From NCBI RefSeq assembly GCF_004791695.1, contig NZ_SRSO01000031.1, forward strand, positions 1 to 56,385: 56,385 nucleotides of DNA, given 5' to 3'. Each line of letters opens with the position of its first letter. Position 1 is the stretch's first letter. The notes under the pieces are model-generated. The model was not told where the DNA came from. It saw nothing but the letters and a program-made list of their open reading frames with translations, and did no database searches. Source of the stretch: Flavivirga rizhaonensis. GTDB lineage: Bacteria; Bacteroidota; Bacteroidia; Flavobacteriales; Flavobacteriaceae. Positions 1 to 8,592 of this stretch are shown here, in pieces. Both the position numbers and the translations under genes were made by a program.

Positions 1-78
1 AAGTTGGCTCTGATTATTTAGTAGTGACTTTAGTTCAGACTCACTCTCTTTTATTTCTATATCTATTTGTTTTGCCAT
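1..78 (-). CDS. 5' end of a truncated gene, possibly an IS630-type transposase
   Basis: An open frame of 26 codons begins with ATG at 78-76 and runs off the left edge. The visible protein starts MAKQIDIEIKESESELKSLL, a short charged helix-forming stretch. This resembles the N-terminus of IS630-type transposases, which begin with a short lead-in before a helix-turn-helix, but the fragment is too short to prove it. It reads away from the repeat-rich spacer at 79-569, which would suit a mobile element. The reading frame and start are seen directly; the family is an inference. Confidence 0.4.
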   Translation of the reverse strand, partial: MAKQIDIEIKESESELKSLLNNQSQL

Positions 79-195
79 ACTACAATATACAATTTATTGA
101 GTAAATTAACAAAAGAAATGGTATAAAGACATTAATGTTTTTTGTTTCAATTTATGTATCATACTCTGCCTTTTTAAATTGAAACTGAATTTCAG

Positions 196-269
196 TAAAG
201 AAACTATGTCATTCCGAATGCTACGGAGAGTAAAATATATTTTACTTGAACGTATATAGCGTAGCTATT
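196..269 (+). repeat. 74-bp dispersed repeat, copy 1
   Basis: This stretch is identical base for base to 36993-37066, 37 kb away and also intergenic. It starts TAAAGAAACTATGTCATTCC and ends GCGTAGCTATT. The GTCATTCCGA core resembles short intergenic repeats common in Bacteroidota genomes. Both copies lie beyond the 3' ends of minus-strand genes (sprA here, infB there). Confidence 0.8.
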
Positions 270-335
270 TAGGAGCCTGCCTGTCGGAAGCTACGGTGTA
301 CCCACATCTTTTAAAAAAGATTTATATTTTATTAT

Positions 336-367
336 TTACTTTTCTTTGCGCGTCCAAAGAAAAGTAA
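336..367. repeat. perfect 13-bp hairpin with 6-nt loop
   Basis: Arms 336-348 and 355-367 are perfect reverse complements (left arm TTACTTTTCTTTG) around the loop CGCGTC. It lies about 200 bp beyond the sprA stop. It lacks a clean T-tract on either side, so a terminator role is possible but not typical. It marks the start of the CG-richer repeat block that follows. Confidence 0.6.
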
Positions 368-569
368 CAAAAGAAAGGACGCCCCCTTCGATAGGAATTT
401 CTTCTCTCTTGCGCTCGAGAAGAACCAGGCACAAAACTTCGACGTCGCGCCAATGCGCCATCCAATACTATGCTCCTAGGCTTCAAAGCTTTTGTGCTTT
501 ATTCTTACGAAGGGGTCGGGGATGCCTGATGGTCATTCCTTAATGAGCACCTTAGACCCCTTTTTTAAA

Positions 570-3500
570 TTAATTCCCAAAATTATACCTGATAGTAAAA
601 CCAGAGCGAATAGTGGTTTGTGGAAATGCTGTAGAGATAGCATATTCTGAAAACGAGTAATCAAAATAAAAGAGTGCTGTTAAATTTTTACTAAACGCAT
701 AATCTGCAGAATATTTTACACCCCAAATTGTTTGCCCAGATGTTACTTGATTATTTTCCAGATCCAAATATCTAATAATCGTTTTATTATCTCTTACAGA
801 GATATCTGCCTTCATGTTTAAATCGCTTACCACACGTTTTCTTGGTCCTGCTAATTTAGAGCGTATTTTTAAATCTTTAATTCTATACCCTAAACCTATA
901 ATATACTCATTTCCTTGCACCTCTGTCATTAAATTATTATCAAAACTTAGTGATAACAATCTGTCTTTTCTAACTTCTGCTAAGATTTTAACGGAATTCT
1001 TCATTTCAAAATCAAGCCTAACCAAAGGGCTAAACATCTCTGTTAAGTTAATGTTACTTAACAAACGTTCATTTTTATAATTACCAGATTGATCTTTAGT
1101 ATTAAGTGCCTGATTATCGTAATCTAAAGTTGGATCTATGGCCTCATAATCTAGATTAGATTGAAATTGGTTTATTGTATATGTTGAACGGTACCCGTGT
1201 GTTAATGAAAAACGTTTAAAACGCTTTTTAAACCATTTAAATTTCATAAAACCAGAATACTTTAAATCCCAGTTAGGAATAGGCATATCTCTAAATGCTC
1301 CTAGCTTCACACTACTGGCATCTTGACCGGAATAGGCTGCTAAAAAAGCAGGCAACAATACGGCTTGACTGGTTTTTCCATAACCTTTTGGATAACCATT
1401 TAAATTATCATCTTCAAAATTAGATGGGAGAGTCATATTAACTCCATTTCTCGCAGCTAATCTCCTAGCTATTATAAGTCTGTTTGCCTTAAAATCATTA
1501 AAAGCTTCAGAAGTAGTTTCGTCACTTTTACTAAATGCTGTTTTTAATAAAACAGTTGATATATTAAAATTACCAAAGGTATTTGGTGTTAGCGACTCAT
1601 ATTCATAAGTATCTCCATTTTCAGTAACTTTAAAGTTTTCGGTATAATTTTCAAGGTAGCCACGACTTCCCACAATGTCAATTTTTAAACTTTTGACTGG
1701 TTCTAAACTGGCAGATATATCAAGTTGTTTTGTATTAGTTGCTGTATACTGTTGATTAAATTCTGGAAAAACGGTTAACCAGCCTCTCCTTGCTGCAAGA
1801 TGCCTCACATCACTTTGACTACCAAATGTAAATGCTGTTGTTGGTTTTAAAGTCCCTATAAAACCTGGTGTTTGTAAATATCCTGGTAAAAATGTTCCAC
1901 TATTTTCTGAATAATTAACTTGAATTCTTTTTATACTTGTTAAAATATCTATACCTGCATTTAATATTTTTGTAACCGATTGATTCTTTACTTTTGGCGG
2001 TGCTTTTTTCTTTCCACCGGGCCCTGGAGGTGCTCCTCCATTTGAAGCTGACCTAGAGCGTACTCTTTTAATAGGTTTTTTCACCAATCCAATATATTTA
2101 TACAACTTTTTCATATCTAAAGTTGAATTAATATTATGAACACTTGAATTTGAAATAGTGTTTCCTAAATCATAAGTGGTATTAGGATCATCTGGTAATG
2201 TAATATCACCATACAAATCCGAGCCTTTTTGCCATTGAAAATTACCTGTGTATTGATAAGTCGCATCAAGAAAGCTAAATGTTGGTATTTTATTAATTGG
2301 TAACTGATATGTGATTCCCAAATCTTGATTTTGTCTATTTGGATCTCCAAAATCTAGAAAACCATCCCAAACATCTAATGTTGGATCTTGCTCTCCATTA
2401 ATAATATCATCTTTAAAATAATTACGTACTATATTATTATTGGCTGCCCTAAAGTTTAATTGTAACGATTTTGTTAAATTGTAGTTAATGGTGTATTGAA
2501 AATCGAATGTGTAGTTTCTTCTAAATAGTTCCTCTATACCAATGTTTCCTCCAGTGAGATCAACTTCTCTAAACTTTTGTCTATTAAACTGCCTATTAAC
2601 ATCCGTGTTAATGGTAAAACTTGTTGGTAATAAGTTAACATTGAAATCTTTTAAAATTTTCCAGTATTTCCCTCTAAACAGCGAATCGCTTTTCTTAAAG
2701 GGCTCTATTTCAATTGGATTAAAATTAAATGCATAGTTTGCACCAACTCGCACTGTTTTGTTAACAGAATTTTCAATCTCAAAATCTCTATGCTCTACTT
2801 TATTATATGAATAATTTAAAGTTAAATTCTCTACATCATAAAAACGCGGTGTCGCATCTGATGTTCTAACTTTCCTCACTCCTATAAAATTAATACTTTG
2901 TCTTCTGGTATAGTCTTCAGATTGTTCTTTAATCTTATCTCTATCGTCTTTGGTTTCCGCAGCATCTAATCTGGAATCCAGAGTTAAATCTTTGTAAAAC
3001 TGATCGTACTTAGGTGTTATAAGCTCTTCACTTTGGGCATAGTTAAAAGGCACCTGAACACCCCACTTTTTTGGTAATAACTGTCCAACATTAATATTTG
3101 TAACAACATCGTATTGCTGTACATCTTCTAAGCTACGCTGACTTGGCCCTTGTTCAAGACCCCCAAAACCAGCAGTACTTTTTCTTCCTGTTGCACTTAT
3201 ATTTGCAAAATCTGCAATATTAGTATCTACACTTAATACAGCTGCCCATCCTCCTTCGTTATCTAAATCTGATAAACGGAGTTCGTTAAACCAAACTTGC
3301 GTACAAATGTTAGAAGCATCTGTATTTTTAACTCCCACCATAAGCGTTCTGATATCCCCGAAATTCGGATTCCCTTTTATAGCCACACGATGTTGATCTG
3401 TTACATACCCTGCAAATTGGTTATTTACTTCAACTATCTCATCATTAACAACATCATAAAATCTTGGGTCGTTATTTGGTAGTGGTCCATCTGATATTGC

Positions 3501-6500
3501 CTGAGCTTTTATTTTCCCCAAAATATCTAATGGTAAATTAATTTCATTTTCATTGGGCCAAACCTCATTGGGGTCTGTTGAATTTTTTTGAGATTTTAAT
3601 AAAGGAATTTCAATTTGATAATAATTCTCTGTAAGATCGTTACCCATTCTAATGAAACCTACTAACCGTCCTCTTCCTCCTTCTCCTTCCGGGAAACCAT
3701 CACTACCATCATCCTGAGCATGTATAAACATTCTTAAACGTTTATATTGACGCATATCCATACTGATATTTTTAAATGCACCACGAGAATCTTGTGATTC
3801 TAAATCGCAAACATTGGCAACTAACGATTGTTCATTTTGACGTACTACGGTATTATTGTTAAATAATTCTTCTGGTTCAACTCCGGGAGGACTCACATAT
3901 GTTCCATCATCTCCATTTTCAATGGTTCCTATAATACCCAACGAAAATTCTGTAGGATCATTATCATTATTCGTTTGTGTATCTAAAGACTGCTTATAGC
4001 GCCTCCAATCGCTTCTAACTAAATCTAAGGTACCAAAACGAAATACTGTAGGTTCAGTAAATTCTTTTAAATACATTCTAGTAAAACGAATGGATCTAAA
4101 ATCAGTAATACCTCCAACACGTTTATAAGGTATATTCTCTGGTGTCGTATTATCATCAAATCTTTCCAAGGGTACATCAACTGGAATTCTAAAAAGATAC
4201 CACTTAGGATTTGGGCTAGATCCACTTTCACCAGAAGTGGTTTCTCCATTAGGGAATCTTCTTGGTTCTGAATTTTTAAAATCAACGATAAATGGGTTTG
4301 TATCTATATTTAAAGTTGCTGGTGTTATTTCCAATTCATATTCAAAATAACTATCAATCGTATTCATAGTATTATCACGATTAATATCTTCTACATCGGG
4401 CTGTGTATTAGCTGCTCTATCTGTATCTGTAAATGTCTCCGGGGTATTCCCTTCAACACCATTGTATTTTTTATAACGTTCGAAGATATTCCCTTCTGTA
4501 TTTAAAAAATAAGTGTAATTATCATTTGATGGGTCATCCAACCCTCTAAACGGCTCGAATATCGAAGTTAATAAAGGATCTCCATCAATAACCGGAGCTT
4601 CATCACTATCGCCATAACCATCATACCCCACATCCTGATTTGTTCGTTCTTGACCAGTGGTATCAAATGCATAGATTAATGATTGATTTTGTGGTACCAC
4701 GGTTCCCCATGTTGTGGGCTGTAACAAACTGATGTCGCCATCTTGAGGTAATCCATTTTCATATAGTTTCCTACCATCCTTAACAATATCCTCTGAAATA
4801 TTTCCAAGGTTGAATACTAATTTTCCACCTGGGTTTGTTGGGTTTTCCTGAAAAGGATCCTGTAACCAGAATTCAATATACTCGACATTTTGTTGCTCAA
4901 AATCTGTAGACGTTAATTGCCGGGTAATTCCAGCCCAATTATTTTGAGGATTATTTAAAATACCACTTTCTGCTGAAGGCTCAAAATTATATGGTCCTCT
5001 TTCTTCTGGATAATAAGCCAAATCCAGTGTAAAAAGGACTGTATTTTGCCCCTGTACCAAATCTCTATCCGGAAACAGCTCGTTTATAAATACGCGACTG
5101 GTATATAAACTAGAGAGGTCATCATCCGATATATCAGAAGGACGCTGACTACTATAAAATATAGGGTCTATGCTATACCAGTTTAATAAAGCTCTACCAT
5201 AACCATTTTGAATGCCTGGTCCATCTTCTGGATCTTCTTGTCTATTTCCGTTTATATCAAATGGTCTACTGGATAAAAACCATGATTGCTGAGATTTTAA
5301 GTCGATAGCATTTTGCGAACCTTCAAAATCATCAACATAAGACGTGGCTTCTCCATTAAAATCAGTACCTTTTGGAGATCCTGGTGCTAAATATGCAAAC
5401 TCGCCTCTTACTGATAAATTTGATTCTGCATCTGTATCAATATTGGGTAACTTATTAGCTAACCGTGTTAAAAAAGGTACTTTTGTTGAATAATTCCCAT
5501 TAAATCCAAAGATGGTATTATTTATAGGCTCTGACCCAAAATTTGCCTTTTGGGTAATAGGTCTTTCATTGAGGTTTAAGAGTGTTGCTCCTAACACAAA
5601 ATTCTCATTAAATTTATGCTCTACGTTTATCCCTGTAAAACGCCTCGTTTGCTGACCAAAAACGGCATTGTTTTCGGTTGAAACTTCAATAGGTGTATTG
5701 GATGCTTTTAAAGCTTCATCTAAAATCTGAACGCGCCCTAACTGGTAATTTACAGTATAATCAACTCCTTCTACTAAAACACGTCCTCCAGCCGTTACTC
5801 TAACAGACCCCCTTGGAACATTAAAAGCGCCTAAAGGAATCCCATCTCCTCCTGTAGATTTATAACGCCCTTTTAGTCTGAATTTATTTTTCTCAATCTC
5901 CTCTAAAGCAGCTGTTTTTGTTTCCTTGTACAGAATATCATAAACATACTTTTCCTGATTAGGGTTGGTATAGGTTTCCTGATCATAATCAAAATCGTTA
6001 TTATTGGGGTTTCCATCATCGTCTAATACATCAAATAAATATCTTCCAAATGGCTCTACTTTAGTGAAAATTATTTTTCCATTTTGAGGCAATACGGTAA
6101 CTCCCGGTATAAAATCAAAAAAGCCATCCCCATTACTCTGAGGATCATTATTAAAGTTTAATTTATCTAGGTTGAATAACCTCAATAATGGTGTTTCTAT
6201 AATGTCTTTATCGTCATTCGGGTCGATCGGTGTATGATTATCAAACGGAGGAAACGTCGTCCCTTCAACAGGTTTGATAAAATTTAATGGAGAGGCTTCG
6301 TTATAAAATATATTAAGCTTAAAATCATCCTGGCTTAAATTAAAAGCACCTGTATTATAGATGTTCTTCATCATTAAATCCCAAACAGGCTGTTCTACAC
6401 TGGTAACACTGCTCTTTAATAGTTTTAAAATTAAATTAGAATTCACAACCTGTGTTACTTGTCCTGAAGCGTTGGTAGTTACATCGGTAGCATCTACACC

Positions 6501-7955
6501 ATCATTGGCGAATTCTCCTACTTGGTACACATCTCCTCCTAAGGTATATTGAAATGCAACGGCTAAAACCTCGTCATTATTTAAGCGTTGATTTAATGAT
6601 ATATATCCTAACTCTGAATTTAAAGTATACTCTTGACCATTTATTAATTTTCTAGCGTTTTCTAGTTTGGCATAATCAAATCCTTCTGTTGTTCCAGGTA
6701 CTGTTATTCCTGCCTGTGCCGTAGCAACATCTCTAATAGCATCTGTTATCTGAGATCCTGCCCCTCCAATATTAGTTGGATCTAACCCATTATTAGGGTT
6801 ATTTGGTACAGCTTCCGGTCTAAGAATATTAAGAGCAGGTGCCCCTATTTGAGTGGCGACTGACTCTCCTAAATCCTGAAGTGCCACAATATTTCTAACA
6901 TTCTCTGTTCTGTTACTTCTATTGGTTACCCAAACCTCAAGTCTTGTAATTTGTAATCCTCCATTATTTATAAAAGGATAATTAATTAAAGCTTGGTCGT
7001 ATTTACCTCTAAAATACTGGGCTAAAAAGAAGTGTCTATTCTCATCGTAATCTCTAATAAACAAATCAAATTCTTCAACAGTTCCGCCACCTTGGGCAAC
7101 TACAGTATTAGCCTGTGATTTTTGTTCGGAAAACACACCTGTAACTGTGGTTTTACCAAATTGTAATTGTGCTTTTACACCAAATAAACTCTGCGCTCCT
7201 GTAATTAATGAGCTGTTTAAAGGCATGCTCACATTACCAACTTCTATTTTCTGAATAATATCATCTTCTGTTGGCGTGTATTCTAACTTAATAAGGTTTT
7301 GAAAATCGAAAGTTGACTGCGTATCATAATTTGCTGTTACTTGCAAACGTGTACCAACTTTTCCTAATAAGCTTAGACTAATTCGTTGGTCAAAATCAAA
7401 TGTGAAATTACTTCTATTTCTAGGTGAAAAGGATGGATTGTCTTGTTTTGAAAACAAAATTCCTAGATCCATTTCTACAGACCCCTGCGGAATAACCTCA
7501 ATAGTATTCCCTCCAAAAATAGTTTCAAAAAGACCTGATTTTACATAAAATTCAGGTAAAAGGTTTTTTTGCTCGTCCTTAGCACCTCCTTTTTTACCAT
7601 CAAAAGCATCAATTTTTTCTTTATAGTAGGCTTTTAAATTTTCTTTTGCAACAAAAGCATAGTATTCTTCAGGTGTTAAAATAATTGGAAAGTTAATATC
7701 AAATTCTCCTATTTTTTCGGTGTAGATATATCTGTTGGTAAAAGAATCGTAAGTGTATTTAGATTCTACACTGTTTGGGTTTGGTGTTTTTAAGCGACCT
7801 AAACTAAAACCTGTTTTAACTGAATCTTGCTGAACAGGCTGCTGAGACCACGCTGTTACTGAACATAGTAGAGCTAAAATTAAAAAAGCACTTCGATTGT
7901 ACTTAGTATGATAATTTTTGACTAGTTTATAAAATTTGAGATTAGTTATATTCAA
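570..7955 (-). CDS. sprA: T9SS outer-membrane translocon SprA (Sov homologue)
   Basis: Encodes 2461 residues. SprA forms the very large single-chain outer-membrane beta-barrel (36 strands in the solved Flavobacterium johnsoniae structure) through which T9SS cargo leaves the cell; it is also needed for gliding. Seen here: an N-terminal signal peptide with hydrophobic core AFLILALLCSVTAWS at about residues 23-37, a long body of alternating strand-like segments rich in Asn, Asp and aromatic residues, a Pro/Gly/Lys-rich linker near residue 1970 (GGAPPGPGGKKKAPP), and a C-terminal strand ending FTIRYNFGN, typical of outer-membrane barrels. The length matches the family. The start lies 6 bp after the ruvA stop, so the two genes are probably co-transcribed with maeB. 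No frame disruption is visible. Confidence 0.97.
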   Translation of the reverse strand: MNITNLKFYKLVKNYHTKYNRSAFLILALLCSVTAWSQQPVQQDSVKTGFSLGRLKTPNPNSVESKYTYDSFTNRYIYTEKIGEFDINFPIILTPEEYYAFVAKENLKAYYKEKIDAFDGKKGGAKDEQKNLLPEFYVKSGLFETIFGGNTIEVIPQGSVEMDLGILFSKQDNPSFSPRNRSNFTFDFDQRISLSLLGKVGTRLQVTANYDTQSTFDFQNLIKLEYTPTEDDIIQKIEVGNVSMPLNSSLITGAQSLFGVKAQLQFGKTTVTGVFSEQKSQANTVVAQGGGTVEEFDLFIRDYDENRHFFLAQYFRGKYDQALINYPFINNGGLQITRLEVWVTNRSNRTENVRNIVALQDLGESVATQIGAPALNILRPEAVPNNPNNGLDPTNIGGAGSQITDAIRDVATAQAGITVPGTTEGFDYAKLENARKLINGQEYTLNSELGYISLNQRLNNDEVLAVAFQYTLGGDVYQVGEFANDGVDATDVTTNASGQVTQVVNSNLILKLLKSSVTSVEQPVWDLMMKNIYNTGAFNLSQDDFKLNIFYNEASPLNFIKPVEGTTFPPFDNHTPIDPNDDKDIIETPLLRLFNLDKLNFNNDPQSNGDGFFDFIPGVTVLPQNGKIIFTKVEPFGRYLFDVLDDDGNPNNNDFDYDQETYTNPNQEKYVYDILYKETKTAALEEIEKNKFRLKGRYKSTGGDGIPLGAFNVPRGSVRVTAGGRVLVEGVDYTVNYQLGRVQILDEALKASNTPIEVSTENNAVFGQQTRRFTGINVEHKFNENFVLGATLLNLNERPITQKANFGSEPINNTIFGFNGNYSTKVPFLTRLANKLPNIDTDAESNLSVRGEFAYLAPGSPKGTDFNGEATSYVDDFEGSQNAIDLKSQQSWFLSSRPFDINGNRQEDPEDGPGIQNGYGRALLNWYSIDPIFYSSQRPSDISDDDLSSLYTSRVFINELFPDRDLVQGQNTVLFTLDLAYYPEERGPYNFEPSAESGILNNPQNNWAGITRQLTSTDFEQQNVEYIEFWLQDPFQENPTNPGGKLVFNLGNISEDIVKDGRKLYENGLPQDGDISLLQPTTWGTVVPQNQSLIYAFDTTGQERTNQDVGYDGYGDSDEAPVIDGDPLLTSIFEPFRGLDDPSNDNYTYFLNTEGNIFERYKKYNGVEGNTPETFTDTDRAANTQPDVEDINRDNTMNTIDSYFEYELEITPATLNIDTNPFIVDFKNSEPRRFPNGETTSGESGSSPNPKWYLFRIPVDVPLERFDDNTTPENIPYKRVGGITDFRSIRFTRMYLKEFTEPTVFRFGTLDLVRSDWRRYKQSLDTQTNNDNDPTEFSLGIIGTIENGDDGTYVSPPGVEPEELFNNNTVVRQNEQSLVANVCDLESQDSRGAFKNISMDMRQYKRLRMFIHAQDDGSDGFPEGEGGRGRLVGFIRMGNDLTENYYQIEIPLLKSQKNSTDPNEVWPNENEINLPLDILGKIKAQAISDGPLPNNDPRFYDVVNDEIVEVNNQFAGYVTDQHRVAIKGNPNFGDIRTLMVGVKNTDASNICTQVWFNELRLSDLDNEGGWAAVLSVDTNIADFANISATGRKSTAGFGGLEQGPSQRSLEDVQQYDVVTNINVGQLLPKKWGVQVPFNYAQSEELITPKYDQFYKDLTLDSRLDAAETKDDRDKIKEQSEDYTRRQSINFIGVRKVRTSDATPRFYDVENLTLNYSYNKVEHRDFEIENSVNKTVRVGANYAFNFNPIEIEPFKKSDSLFRGKYWKILKDFNVNLLPTSFTINTDVNRQFNRQKFREVDLTGGNIGIEELFRRNYTFDFQYTINYNLTKSLQLNFRAANNNIVRNYFKDDIINGEQDPTLDVWDGFLDFGDPNRQNQDLGITYQLPINKIPTFSFLDATYQYTGNFQWQKGSDLYGDITLPDDPNTTYDLGNTISNSSVHNINSTLDMKKLYKYIGLVKKPIKRVRSRSASNGGAPPGPGGKKKAPPKVKNQSVTKILNAGIDILTSIKRIQVNYSENSGTFLPGYLQTPGFIGTLKPTTAFTFGSQSDVRHLAARRGWLTVFPEFNQQYTATNTKQLDISASLEPVKSLKIDIVGSRGYLENYTENFKVTENGDTYEYESLTPNTFGNFNISTVLLKTAFSKSDETTSEAFNDFKANRLIIARRLAARNGVNMTLPSNFEDDNLNGYPKGYGKTSQAVLLPAFLAAYSGQDASSVKLGAFRDMPIPNWDLKYSGFMKFKWFKKRFKRFSLTHGYRSTYTINQFQSNLDYEAIDPTLDYDNQALNTKDQSGNYKNERLLSNINLTEMFSPLVRLDFEMKNSVKILAEVRKDRLLSLSFDNNLMTEVQGNEYIIGLGYRIKDLKIRSKLAGPRKRVVSDLNMKADISVRDNKTIIRYLDLENNQVTSGQTIWGVKYSADYAFSKNLTALFYFDYSFSEYAISTAFPQTTIRSGFTIRYNFGN

Positions 7956-7961
7956 AGTCTA

Positions 7962-8543
7962 CTATAAATTTTTTAAAGCTTGTTTGATAATGGTTTCTAC
8001 ATTAGCATCTGGCTGTGCAATTATAATCTTATCTACAACTCGTTCCGCCTGTTTCTTTACAAAGCCAAGTACTTCTAAAGCAGATAACGCTTCTTCTTTA
8101 CTGGTATTGCCTTGAGAAACGGAAACTTCATCAATATCATAAATCTTTAAGATTTTATCTTTTAAATCTATAATAACACGTTGCGCTGTTTTTGCTCCAA
8201 TTCCTTTTATGGATTGAATTAAAGCAACATCATTTGAGGCAATCCCCTCTCTTACTTGTTTTGGGGTTAAAGATGACAACATGGTACGCGCTGTACTTGC
8301 CCCAATGCCACTTACAGATATTAGCAGCCTAAAAATCTCTCTTTCTGCCAAAGATGAAAAGCCATAAAGTGTATGCGAATCTTCTTTAACTTGAAGGTGT
8401 GTAAATAGTTTTAAATTCTCATTGTCTGAAATTTGAGAAAACGTATGTAATGAAATATTTAGCATATAGCCTACTCCATTACATTCTATAACAACATGTG
8501 TTGGATTTTTTTCAGTAAGTTTCCCTTGAATATGAGTTATCAT
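7962..8543 (-). CDS. ruvA: Holliday junction branch migration protein RuvA
   Basis: Encodes 193 residues, the usual length. RuvA binds the four-way junction as a tetramer and recruits the RuvB motor; ruvB lies separately at 14650-15672. Visible parts are the N-terminal OB-fold (MITHIQGKL, residues 1-63), two helix-hairpin-helix motifs (VSGIGASTA and IKGIGAKTA, about residues 77-125) that grip DNA, and the C-terminal RuvB-binding three-helix domain (about 145-193, with EALSALEVLGF). It sits between maeB (49 bp upstream) and sprA (6 bp downstream). There is no functional reason for it to be with sprA; the order is probably inherited. Confidence 0.97.
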   Translation of the reverse strand: MITHIQGKLTEKNPTHVVIECNGVGYMLNISLHTFSQISDNENLKLFTHLQVKEDSHTLYGFSSLAEREIFRLLISVSGIGASTARTMLSSLTPKQVREGIASNDVALIQSIKGIGAKTAQRVIIDLKDKILKIYDIDEVSVSQGNTSKEEALSALEVLGFVKKQAERVVDKIIIAQPDANVETIIKQALKNL

Positions 8544-8592
8544 GTATTTTGTTCGTTAACCGACCAAATGTAATAAATTTATTCACATTAAG

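Larger units (their letters stand above)
79..569. other. gene-free spacer downstream of sprA, made of repeats
   Basis: This 491-bp stretch holds a 74-bp dispersed repeat (196-269), a perfect hairpin (336-367) and then a less AT-rich stretch (about 366-565) with no convincing gene. A 65-codon frame on the plus strand at 346-543 starts inside the hairpin and has an Arg/Ser-rich composition without a recognisable domain, so I regard it as repeat-derived. No promoter is obvious. Confidence 0.6.

Noticed and set aside
346..543. Open frame of 65 codons, plus strand
   Set aside because: It starts inside a hairpin, is rich in Arg and Ser, has no recognisable domain and lies in repeat sequence.
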